The notes below the pieces were generated by a model. The model was not told the DNA's origin. It worked only from the letters and a program-made list of their open reading frames with translations, and ran no database searches. From Pocillopora verrucosa (taxonomy: Eukaryota > Cnidaria > Anthozoa > Scleractinia > Pocilloporidae), in NCBI RefSeq assembly GCF_036669915.1, contig NC_089322.1, forward strand, positions 19,020,219 through 19,084,218: a stretch of DNA of 64,000 nucleotides, written 5' to 3'. Of the stretch, positions 34,715 through 46,400 are shown one piece after another. How positions within the stretch are numbered: the first letter of the stretch is position 1; each line of letters opens with the position of its first letter. The translations under genes and the position numbers were made by a program.

Positions 34715-37700
34715 ATGGCATCAAAATTGCATTTTGCTGTTTTTCTCTCCTTGGTTATGACCGCGTCTGCCGGGTAAGTTGGACAAGAAATAATTTGTTT
34801 TTAGTTTGGATCAGAAACTAAAGAGTCAGGTTATAGTTCATTAGTGTCTGCACTGTCAACAGATTTTCTTAGCTTGTAGCGAGGACCAAAAATTATCTGT
34901 ATAGAACCCTATGAAAGATGTCATATTCATATTGGTGGATGAAAAAATTACGAATGGAGAAGTCTTCTATTTGTGCGCACTATATCGAAAAGTTGTTCAG
35001 TATTCTGAACGGTGTTTTATCAGGATTGACTGGACTAAATTTCTCTTTGGAAACGATAACTTCAAATGTGAACACATTGTGTGCAAAGGAAGAATATTTT
35101 AAGTATACTTTAAATTTCCTACTGCAAAATATTCATGATCAGTTTATAAATTTTATATGAAAGGCAAAACGGGGTAGAGACGAAGTTAACAGATAAATGT
35201 TTTCCCCACAGTATAGGGTAATTTCTTCCGTGGCATCATTTATGTGATACTGATACGCTATCAAAGAAATGAGCCGTGTTTGAAATATATTGTCAGAAAC
35301 AACTTCACTGTGTTCGAATGGCGCTTCGTCTAATAGCTAATAGCGTGACACTCATCTTCCCACAGAGAGCCACGTGCCTTCAATGAACATCTTCATAATT
35401 GTTACTTATATATTCGCATCCAACAAATTAAAACTGTTTTTAAATGGGAAACTTCATGATTAAAAGCAGACGGTTCTCTTTTCTGCAAGAAATCGAGATC
35501 CACACTCAGGCATGCGAACAAGTAGTCAAGATGTCTCTGACTTAACTTTCTAAAAACTGAGGGAATCTATGAATCGAAAAATAACAAAAAAAACTTCTCA
35601 ATTGTCTAAAAGCTCCTGTCATGACTTGTTTAACGAGTTTAATTTTTTTTCTCTCATTTAAGTCGTAAATAATTAATTTTCTTTCCATTCACAACAGAGG
35701 AAGTATAGACGTGGAATTTGGAGGGTAGTTTCCAAGATTTTGATCCCCAGAATCAAACAAGAACTTTTTTTTAAATTCATAATTCGAAATTTCTGAATTT
35801 TTAGAAAGTTACTTCCTTATCATCATTGACACGGCAGGATACTTAGGCGCGTATTTAACCAAATGGAAAACAAAGCAAGAATTGTAAATTAAACCTACAG
35901 GAAGAACAACCTTTATTTATACCTATTCATTGTTAGAAATGAAGGTATATAGGAAAGTGGCGCCTTAAATTCACCATCATTTCTTTTCACGTTTTCAATT
36001 TCACTTGGCCATTCTTGATCCACAAAAGATTATTCTCTACTTAAATATTATGCTCACATAAAACACACAGCATGTTCATAAGCTATATATGAACAGCTGG
36101 TTTAAACAAAGCCTTCGTTCGTGGATTTTGCATTTTTGATTGCTGATCGGTTTTCAATGCATCCTCACGTAATTGGTTCGAAATTTAATCCAAGATTCAC
36201 GGGGAAGCCGTACTGGTGTTTGCGTCTCTCAAAAGATACCACGTAAATTTTTTTTTCATTATTTCATGGAGATAAGCTATTTCTAGAATTCTCTGGTTTC
36301 GAGAAAAGGGAGAGATTTCGGAAGAAATCCATTGAATTTCCTATAAAGATATATTTCGTGTATCAGGGTTTAAGATTATCGAAACTTAACTTCTTCCCAA
36401 TTTCGTATTACTGTTTCCAATGAAAATGTAATCTTCAGCTCGATAGTTAACAAAACGAAAGATAAAAACGCTGGAAATTCCAGGTGTATTCATTCAAAAG
36501 CGTGAGCGTTAGAAAGGGTGATCGTTTTTGAGTGTGATCGCTTAATAGTGCGATCGTTTTAAAACGTGATCGTTAAATGCGTGAGCATCAAGTTGAAAGG
36601 ACATTAAAAGTGGAATTCTATTAAGAGTCAAATTACCATTTTAAAGTGGTAGTAGGCGGCAAAATATGAATATGAGCGAATGAAAGTTTTCCGCAGTTAT
36701 TAAGAAGTCGCCTAATTTCTTGCTTTTAACCTAACGTTTGGCAATCTCACGCCCTTTCCCGGTATAATCGCTATGTTTTTTATGTTTTTGCCACCTCCCT
36801 TCTTGGTTGAATGAAATAAGACAAGAAACACCCCTCATCTATGAATTTCCTTCCTCAATTAAGCGCAAAACTATTTACATATTCATAGAAATGCCAAGAG
36901 TTGGCGCCTCAAAGACAGATTTGTCTTGCAATATCTTTTGATAATTTCTTAGGCTTGACTTGAATGAGCCATATGACTACGCAAATAATGTTTCACGACA
37001 GAAACCCTTTTGCAAAAACTTAGTTTCAGGCACTGAGTAAAGAAAACGTTTCTTAGATCTACGGTGACCGAGCACTTCATGAAAAAAGGAAAGATATTAT
37101 TCATTCGAAACTGACCAATCACAGGAGACGAACGCTGCCTGGTTCTGACTGATCAGTTTCAAGGGATCAAGTGCTTGACCCTTGACTGACAGAAAAAAAA
37201 ACTTTTCTGATGATGATATATTCTTCACAAGCTTTCGTGGTCCTTGATCTCCTTTGTTATAATTTGTTGGCTTTTCGAGGTTTCGTGGATAGACGGCGGC
37301 TTAATGGTGAACGCGCTGGACTCCGGGTCGATAAGGCTCGAGTGCACGACGCAGGCGGGTCATTGAGTTGTGGCCTTGGGCAATTAAGACACTTAACGCA
37401 CACAATATCTCTCTCCACCCGGGAGTATAAATGGGTACTTGCGAACTCTGTGGGAAAGCTTACGAAAACCTTTTACCTTTCAAAACGTGAATCACTCTTA
37501 TCATCACCAATGGTCTATAGGAGTACCTTCTTTGTTCATTGACACGATAGAATCTATCATTTCACTTAACACTTTTTCTAAACACTCATGAAATATTGCT
37601 CGAAGAGCAACTTTTGATATCAAACGTTTATCGACAAAAATGTTTTCACTCAGAAGTCCAATCAATTATTGAAGAAGTTATGGAAAACATTGAATATTAT

Positions 37701-40700
37701 TTTCCAAAAACCGCTGTGTATACTTGATCTCCTTTGTGAAAAATATTTTCTCCGTATATAATATTATTTGTTCTAATTTGTTGGCTTTCAGCGAAAAAGT
37801 CATTCGCATCATCCCAGGAGACTCAAATGAGCTTGATTTTCTGTCATCTTTGGAAGGCAAACAGGAACTGGAGGTGAGGTAGAAATGGAAATAACTGAAC
37901 GGAAATTATAGTCAGTTATAGAGAATGTCGTCTTACATTGTGCATGATGTAGAAAATGGGTCAAGAATCGAGTCAAATGGACAAAGAAGCCGAATGTAAT
38001 GCGAATGCAAATAACGACTTAAAAGAGGGAATTTATTTTAAAAAATTCCTTGGCCTTATCCTACTGTCATGGCCTCATGATCTTTTGGCTCTGATCTTAC
38101 TCAACAATTTTAGATTAAAAAAAAAAAAAAACAGTGTCGAGGGCTGCATAAAAAACCCAGCTCAAAAAAAACATTTCTCACTTTTCATTTCTCTTTGTGC
38201 TTTAAAATTTTTACCATAGGCGAGTAAGCTTTGATAGCAAAAATTAATTTCTATTGCTGATCGTGATGAAGTTTTCTGGCTCCTAAATGGCCTTTCTTGG
38301 AAACACAAAAGCCTTCTAAGAAGCATTTCTGGGTCCACTGTTTTTCTGAGTCTCTCATTCCAACCATAGCAGTTTTGTTGAGTAACCTCTGTTTTTTAAT
38401 TTTTTTGTCAGCTCGATTTCTGGAAGGCTCCTCATAAGCCTGGTCTGGCTGTGGACATTCACGTGACAGATGCCGCGTACAAGATTGTTGCCAAGTTACT
38501 TAAGGAAAAGAACATTGAGTTTCAAATTATGATCGTTGACGTCGACAAATTGGTGGACGACGAAAACGAATTGCAAACGCGGAGCATGTCATTCAGCTTT
38601 GACAGCCAATATCATCCTTTGCAAGAGGTATCACGAGTATTTTTTGACCGAAAAAAAGCCGATGAAAATTCCAAGAAGCTTTTTAATTTATACTTAAAAC
38701 AACGATGCAGTTGGTGATCTTTTTCTATTTTTTACGGTTAGATTGTGGATGAGCTGAGAAACTTTGCAAACCAACATGCAGGAATTGCTTCCATTTTCAA
38801 TTTGGGAAAATCTTATGAAGGGCGTGAACAGCAGGCAATTAAGGTGAAAATTGGTTGAGTAGCTCCAATAGGAGAATGAATAATGAACGTCCTTAAATAT
38901 AAACGACACAACTATTTTTTGAAGAACAGGACAAACCTGTCCTGAGTCGGTTGATTCCAAAATGTTAACATAACATATTTCAGGAAAATGGTGTACCTAA
39001 GTTTTTCTCAGACAAAAAAGATTTTTCAAAATTTTACCATTGATTCAGTTTTACCGTGAATTTGTATCTGTGGTAGCGACGTTAACCATGTTTTATTTTT
39101 TTCCACAAATATATTCAGGCTATGATCTTCTTTAGCTAAACATGTCGATGTTGGGCTGACAAACAAAACATGACTGTCACTCAAATACCATATGCAAACA
39201 TTTTATGGACAAAATTTGATTCCAGTGACGAAGGCAGCGATAGAACCTTAAACTCACGCAAAATTGGTTCGCATGAATTCACATTCAATAGGTATTTTTT
39301 AAGATACCTTAGGTCTTGACTTTTGTTTATGCTATTCTTTAACAATTATTCCACGAGTTCCTTTTGGATATGAAATGATAGATAGCCAACGAGGCCCATA
39401 GGGCCGAGTTGGCTGTAATCATCACTCATTTAACAAGCGCGAGTGAAATAATCGTTTTGAAATTATCAAAAAACTCCCCAAATAAAATCTTCCCAACTTT
39501 ATTTTGTAAGAACAAACGGAATGTTACAATGTAAAAAAACACTTTTGGTTTAACTCGTCTTCATGTGTGCACATGGTGTGATAGCTCATAATCCATGGTG
39601 GCTAAGCCAATGAAAACTCTTGATTGCATTATCCAATGATCCAGTTTTTAACAATCATAATTATTGCAGTTGAAGGGAAGATATAGACCAGGCAAGAAGG
39701 TCTTTTTCATGAACTGTGGGATTCATGCCCGTGAATGGGTATCTCCAGCGACCTGTATGTATATCATCAGACAGGTACGGGCTCCTTCAGTAATTAGGGC
39801 CCTTAGACAGTCTAGACAACGCTGAGGAAGAAGTCGAATAAAAAAAACGAATTTATATTTTTAGTTAGAATTTCGCGAATGGCTAGATGTGTTTACCGTC
39901 TCTTATATTAAACCATTTGTCTCTATCAAAACTGCTTGTTAACGTCTGTGAACAGTTGGTGGCGAGTTTTTTAAGGCCGGTAGGGTGTTTAATAAACAAG
40001 CCAAATGTTCTTCAAAAAGTGTTACCCGAGATAGGTACTCGATAGATCTCGTTCAAAGGTCGCTCATTTGGTTTTTGTACTCATATTCTCATCAGATAGT
40101 TTCCAAATACGGTAGAGACAGCAGTGTGACCGAAATGTTGGACAAGATGGATTTCGTTATTATGCCTGTTCTAAATGTCGATGGCTACGTTTTCACTTGG
40201 AATCCAGTTTGTATCCATCTTTTTGTCTCTATTTACAACTGAAGCTTCGTTCCTTACTTCATTTAAAATTCACCATCTTTCTCATTCTATAAATCTTTTG
40301 TTACCTGAGAGTAACTAGCATATCATGTCTCCGTACATCATTACCTCTGAATCAAACGTTAAGGTCAAGAAAATAAAAAATATGATCAACCACTAAGAAA
40401 GCTCTTAATTGTTAGACAATTTCTCGTTTTTGACAGAAAAGTAGAGATGGTAAGTTTTGAGCTCGGTGAAGAATTAAGAAAGATGTTTTTTCTTCTTGTC
40501 ACGAGCGTGGGACTTTGCTCTTTGCTTTTGCTTTGATCCTTGCAGTATGCAGGACGCGTGTCATTAGAACTTCGTAATAGACCCCGCTCACCGAAGAGTC
40601 TTTGTGGCTCAGTGGTAGAGCATCGGAGCGCGGAATCCGAAGGTCTGAGGTTCGATTCCTCATGGGGACTCAGAATTTTTTCTTTGTCCCACGCTCGTGA

Positions 40701-43474
40701 CAAGAAGAAAAAACATCTTTCAATTTCTCGTTGTCAGCATCTCAGGAAATGTATGGAGAACTGATATGTATACTGATGTTACGATCATTCAGCGAATACC
40801 AGGAATCGATTTTATTACTTCTCATAACTTTTGTATCCAAATCGAACTCATAGAGCAGCCGTAGGAACAGATTCTGGAGAAAGACACGTAAACCCAATAG
40901 AGGAAGCAGATGCATCGGAACAGACCCGAACAGGAACTGGGATTACATGTGGGGATGTAAGTTCAGCTCACACGACCTTCAGTGTGCAACAATAGGGAGT
41001 TTGAGAAACGACGACGGCGACGTCGTGGACAACGTCAGGGAAAAAATGAACTTGCATTTTAAAAAAGAATCTCGCGATACTCTGAAGTCATTGTTTTGTT
41101 TCTCGCTGTCCAAGCTCTCTCGAAACTGAATTCTGAAGACAGCGTTAAGTTAGACATAGAAATTTTAAAAAATCAGCCGTCATCGTTTACATTCTCCAGA
41201 CAACGCAAAGTTTAGTCATTTTACGTTGTTGTTTTGTAGAGGAGGAAAAGAAATTTGTAAAGATTTATAATGCACATGCACAGCTATTGTTCTTCTCATT
41301 GAACCTTTTGTTTAGTGACGTTCCCGTTGCCGTTGCCGTTGTGGTTTTTTTTAAACTCCCTAATGTCTTGCGGGAATACTCCTACATGGATTCATGTATA
41401 CGTTAAACACCAGTCATTATTTAACAACTGGTGGGGAGGCGGAGGATTTTGGGGATCACAAGGTTTTCAGCGGAATAGAGGGGGATCAGTCGTCGCGCAA
41501 CATATTGTAAAGGGAAGAGGATGCTACCCACAAATTGACTGCTAATTACCTGCCCATAAGGGGGGAGCAAAAGAATATTGCGGATCCCCCCTATCCTACC
41601 CAACAAAGATGATAAAACATGACCAGTCCCTTAAATTTCTTAGTGGGGAATGATTCAATTCTTAAGTTATTATCTTTTTCAAAATATTTTCGAATCTGGA
41701 TATCCCCAAGTGATCTAGGAATAACTTATCATACGTCACGAATGTTTTGCCTTGGTGACCACACCCTGATGTGTTCCATAATGGCAGATGGAGATTGGAT
41801 ACCTTCAGCACCTTCCATTTGAATGGAGGAGCTGAATAGCATTTCCTGTGAAAAGGGGCGGTTGGATCCGGTCCTTAGTTAAGAGGCAATGATAAAGACG
41901 TATTTGTTTATACCCAACGTTGACCTAATCTTGTAAGAGCGAAGATCCTACAAATTGCAGATATATTTCACTTATTTTAGCCTATGGTATAGTAAGAGTA
42001 GGACGAATTGCATGGTAGAGTAATTTCCTGGTAGAGAAACGGAGAAAACTCCAGAAGGCGAGCCTTTTGGCAGAAAATATTTAAAGAAAGCGACTCTCTG
42101 ATACAATTTCTTCCCTACTCATCCCCCCACGCCCCACCCTCTACCCCCACCCTCTACCCCCACCGAAGGCTGGGTTTCGTTACTAATGGAAAGCACTCCT
42201 TATGCTTATAACTTCATCGATGGTTTATGTAGATCCTGGAGCGAGTTCAGACCCATGTCAAGATTCCTACAGAGGAACACATGCATTTTCCGAAAGAGAA
42301 GTGAAGAATGTAGCGAATTACTTAGAGACACTTAGCAGAAATGACCAAATAGCGGGCTATATGGACATTCATGCCTACAGTCAATTATGGATGACCCCCT
42401 GGGGATATACTAGACAGCCAACCAGAGACAACGAGGAATTGGTAATGAAACAGAAATTTGTTTTAACTAGATGTACTTCTCTTTATTATCTTCCCTTCAA
42501 AAACATTATCGACACAGTATTTAAAATTATGATTCCGAAATCTTGGACTCCTTTAAAGTTCGTTAAATGTTTTGTCTTGACGTTTTTAGATGAGAGTTAG
42601 CAAAGCTGCAGTAACAGCCATACGAAGGGCTGGTTATGGAACCTATTACAGATACGGGCCATCTTCCGTCATCATATGTAAGTTCATTACATAATTCGAA
42701 ATCCATTTTTCATTAAACTATCACAGTTACAAATTTATTCATACCTCCTCCGCGTTACTGAGAGAAGAAGTACATGAACCTCCCCTCCCCTCCCAAAAAA
42801 GAAAAACATAATAGAGGTTCTTACTTTGTGACATCATTTGAGTAAGACATGAATTAGTAGAAACTGGAAAAGTGTTCTTCTTATCAAATGGCATGCGAAA
42901 GCATCCGCCCCCAACTGCAGCCCATGAAAGTGCTTGACCCTTGTAGAAAAGACATGAGTGTGCGAAGCAAAGAAGCTTTTGATACTATGTATATTGTGGT
43001 TTTAAGTTTTACCTACGTATGTAAGATCCGCTTTTTGTATCATTCAAATGAAAGCTATAGCGGTAGTTTTAAGTAGAGCTCTACTTAACGTGGTACAGCA
43101 TAGATTAGCAAGTAAGTCTGGTTCTCAAACTTTAATAGCAATTAGCCACACACGGGTACTTCTCAAATGTCTCGAATTGTTTTTGTACTTTGCGTGTGAC
43201 ATTTAGATGAAAGCTGCAAGAAAGAAATGTTCCGGAAATGAATTGCATGCACCATGCAGCTCTAACAATAAATTCTGTAATTGTGTTGGTAGACCAAAAT
43301 TCTGGAGGCAGCAAGGACTATACGTATGGAAAACTGAAGATCAAATACTCATTTGCCTTAGAATTGAGGGATACGGGACGATATGGTTTTTTATTACCAG
43401 CACGTCAGATTGTTCCCACAGCAATGGAGACGTTTGAAGGAATTAAAACGATGGCCAGGGAAATGAGAGTGTAG
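34715..43474 (+). CDS. Secreted M14 metallocarboxypeptidase A (10 exons, Lys255-type)
   Basis: This zinc exopeptidase removes C-terminal residues and is secreted as a proenzyme. Exons: 34715-34773, 37792-37873, 38412-38627, 38742-38843, 39670-39774, 40096-40206, 40854-40956, 42233-42441, 42590-42677 and 43293-43474, giving 418 residues. Residues 1-19 are a signal peptide; the M14 propeptide spans about 20-105. Zinc ligands are His172 and Glu175 (GIHAREW) and His306 (DIHAYSQLW). Substrate-binding WRKTR and NRNW, Tyr359 and catalytic Glu382 ([16 protein letters not shown]) are present. The specificity residue is Lys366 (GGSKDY), where CPA has Ile and CPB Asp. The exon 7 acceptor is uncertain: the in-phase AG at 40853 adds four residues against the paralogue. 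A poly(A) signal lies at 43501. Confidence 0.93.
36498..36592 (+). repeat. Short degenerate tandem repeat (GTGATCGTTTT type)
   Basis: About six units of 16-18 bases share the words GTGATCG or GTGAGCG followed by a T/A-rich spacer. They lie in carboxypeptidase A intron 1. Confidence 0.55.
37285..37460 (+). mobile_element. tRNA-derived SINE (probable)
   Basis: The head, GGCTTAATGGTGAACGCGCT and following, resembles a tRNA A-box region (GGCTCAGTGGTTAACGCG). The body has CCTTGGGCAATTAAGACAC and CTCTCTCCACCCGGGAGTAT, then AAATGGGTAC, a conserved block I recognise from cnidarian and other invertebrate SINEs. The B box is degenerate, so it is probably inactive. Confidence 0.6.
39360..39655 (-). repeat. 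Dispersed repeat copy 2 (MITE-like) in carboxypeptidase A intron 5
   Basis: This is the reverse-complement partner of 1465-1745. An internal palindrome (GCCAACGAGG with a central CCCATAGGG and then GAGTTGGC) marks one end. It lies in the intron between the exon carrying the HAREW motif and the following exon. Confidence 0.7.
40478..40721 (+). mobile_element. Element with 36-bp perfect terminal inverted repeats around a tRNA-like core
   Basis: The segment 40478-40513 is the exact reverse complement of 40686-40721. Its inner ends read CACGAGCGTGGGAC and GTCCCACGCTCGTG. Between them lies a tRNA-like sequence at 40598-40670 with A-box GTGGCTCAGTGG and B-box GGTTCGATTCC. It sits in carboxypeptidase A intron 6. 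The layout mixes features of a MITE and of a tRNA-derived SINE. Confidence 0.75.
40598..40670 (+). other. tRNA-like sequence (pol III boxes), not a canonical tRNA gene
   Basis: A perfect T-arm (TGAGG/CCTCA), a D-arm with GTGGCTCAGTGG, and a TCGGA/TCCGA anticodon stem can be drawn over 73 bases. The anticodon loop would be eight bases, and the acceptor stem depends on several G-T pairs. It lies inside an inverted-repeat element, so a transposon-borne relic fits better than a working tRNA. Confidence 0.55.
41405..41634. repeat. MITE-like element in carboxypeptidase A intron 7
   Basis: The left end CACCAGTCATTAT and right end ATGACCAGTCCCTTA are imperfect inverted repeats. The inside shares GGAGGATTTTGGGGATCACA and GATCAGTCGTCG with 55697-56012. 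The related copy occupies the equivalent intron of carboxypeptidase B. Confidence 0.6.
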
Positions 43475-46400
43475 TCCGCTGGACTATATGCTTGTAAAGC
43501 AATAAAAAGGATTAAAAGCAATTGAATGATTTAATAAAAACGGGGCAATGGAAAAAAAGATGTTCCTTCTATATTAAGGTAATATTGTTGTATTGAATTT
43601 CGTATCCCTTTCAGGCACATTTTTCACAATTGATGAACAAATTTGAGCCTGGGTATTGCCCCTATTCAAAATCTGTCAACACTTAAGCAACTCTGAATTA
43701 TAAAACCAATCTACTCAGTCGACCTGACCTACTTTCTTGTGCTGAACTCTCTGTTCATAATTAACCACACATGTGGGACTTCTTTAGTTACAAAAAAGGA
43801 AATTTTCTCCCGCTAACTACCAGCCATAATACTTCGGTAGTATTTTCTACGTAATTTAGCGCAGCTGTTTGTGAGTTTTCGTCGCTAATAAAATAGAACA
43901 CAAAGGACATTCGATCCCTTTTGATAAGAAACGGAAAAGCTAGTTGTCATCAGAAGATTTCGGTACGTGATAACTTCAAGAACCAATTGCCAATTATAAA
44001 CAAAGAAAAGATTCTCCTAATTAGCATATCTCGCTGCAGCTGCGCCATGCTCTCCTTATTGAAATCTTACAATATACGTTTTTGAGTATCCTGTCAACCC
44101 TTGAGTTATCTGAAAGAAACGGGAATGGTCTAAAAGTCTCGTCTGTAACCAAAACTCTTCACATCAGAATTCCGCATTTAGTCCACTTCTTGGACTACAA
44201 GGAAAAGGTAAGAGCGTGTTCTTATGACAAACGCAACCTCGCATCTGAAAACCTCGCATCCGGAAAACCGTTCTTGAAATTTTTTTCCGAGGTAAACAAA
44301 GATCTATGTGTGATTTTGGTAGCAGAATGTTCTGTTAAGTGAGCGCGAGAAGAAATTGTGATGAAAGTTATTTAAATCTCAAAATCAAAAGAACACTTGC
44401 AAAATATTAATTCAAACGGGTATATACGAAAAAATCGCTTGAACTTTAGAAAGCTTTGATTTTTGCCTAGCTGGAATATTTTATAGTACTCCGACAAAAT
44501 AGAGAAAAACGTTAAAAGATGTATACTAAACGTCGATAGTTATAATACAGGAAAAAAATTTGGCAACGATAATAACTTTCAAGAATAGACGCCACTTAAT
44601 TGCAAAAAGTTAATTTAGAAAAAAATATTGTCAAATGATTTTTCATTTCACATATATGTATTTTTTGACATCTTGATACTTTAAGGTTATCAAATGTAAC
44701 GCCGTATTTTAATCGACGTAGGTTTTTTTAAACTTTCTTCCTATACTTATGGAAAATGATTTTGAAGTGATGTAACGAATTTCATTTTGGGATCAACTGT
44801 TTAACGTTTGGTACTTAGGCTTGCTTCCGGCAAACAAGTCAGGAGGTCTAGCTGGAAATGAAATATTATCACAAATAAGAGGAAACATGAAGCTTTCTTT
44901 TGCGCGTCGCGAATTTCTTTTCATTCGGTAAAATGCTTTTTTGACGACAAATGTAGAAGTCTCAGATTCAGATATTTGAGAGTCCTTTCAATCGAGAAAG
45001 TCGGATCGTAAATTTGAACCTCCACATCTTTTATTGCCAAAAGGTATACATTATTCCACTCAGAATATATAATTTTCCCCGAGGCAAACTTTTACTTTGA
45101 CATTGAGGAGTGAATCATACCGAATTGTAAAGTTTTTGGTCCAAAGTACTATCGCATGCATATTTTGAAGACCTTTTCTTCTATTGTGTTAACACCAAAA
45201 TTGCTCTATATGCTCAGTAAATTCCATTTTATCTCAGCCTTTGGAGCAAACATTGGCGGGAAAAGTTTCCACAAAAAAGTTTCCACAAAAAAGTTTCGAC
45301 ATTTAAGATCTGAGGAGTATGTAGGAGGCTTTTCGCATCTAAACAGTGAAAAAAGAACTTCTCAAAGGATTTATTTTTCGAAACTGTCTAGACTTCGAAC
45401 CCAAACCGGCCTCCCATCGTGAAAATATTGTAACATCTGGTTATGATTTTCGGATGATTTCAGCCAGTTTCCATTTCACAAAGGATCTCGAAAATTCGAA
45501 TTCTTCGAAGCTTTGTTAGTATTTCAACGAGTCAAGATCGTAATCAAGAAGAAACAGAGGTAGGAATTCAGACTAATTATTATCAAAGCCGACCGATTAT
45601 TGACTGAAAGAAAACAGAGGGCCAAAAAAGATTCAATATTTGAGATTGAACAGCGTAAATAGCATTGCCATTAGCAGTTTTTAGTCTCTGAATCAATATT
45701 GTACGTTTAATAAGTCAATTTGTGTAAAATGTTGGGTTAAGACGTTATGAAGACGTTGATGAAAACAAAAGCTGTACAGGCTACAACTAGTGATCATTTA
45801 ATATATGGTCTTCTACTGACAGAGGGTTGTTTCGAGTTGTTAAGCAACAGGTAACGAGTTTTCTTATCATTTAATATTGATTAACGAAACATCAAAATAT
45901 CCGTTCGGGATTGTTCCATAGAGTAGGAAGCAAGCTCTCAGATCAGGAACATTTGCGCATCAAGACTCTTTGAGGGAAGTGGTGAAGATTTTGTCAAGAA
46001 AGCAGTATACCTACCTTAAAGAAAACATGCAAAGTCTGTGCCAGGAGATTTTGAAAACCAAAGTTAGTCTAAACGACGCTCCATACGATAACTTGTCCGC
46101 CGACAAAAGTGTTCGTTAGGCGTGACCAAGACAGAATTTCTCCTTACAACATCGATACAATATCAAGCAGAAAAGTGATAAGAATAAGGAAACACATCTA
46201 TTAGAGGATTATTAGTTGATCCAATATCAAAGTCTCGGGAATTGTGAAGAAAACATTAAGGTAATTACCCATGAGATCTTGGGAGTGAAGGAGTTACGAA
46301 ACAATCTTCCCTTGGCTTACTTTCTTGCGTTAAGTCGATAAATATTCAAAACTCAATATTAGGTCAACAGAAATGATTAACGACAAAAAGTTTATTTCAG

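Larger units (their letters stand above)
34774..37791 (+). other. Intron 1 of carboxypeptidase A
   Basis: A 3 kb intron follows the signal-peptide exon. It contains a short run of degenerate repeats (36498-36592) and a SINE-like sequence (37285-37460). No other gene was recognised. Confidence 0.6.

Noticed and set aside
40598-40670. Functional tRNA gene
   Set aside because: Eight-base anticodon loop, G-T-dependent acceptor stem and location inside an inverted-repeat element point to a relic.
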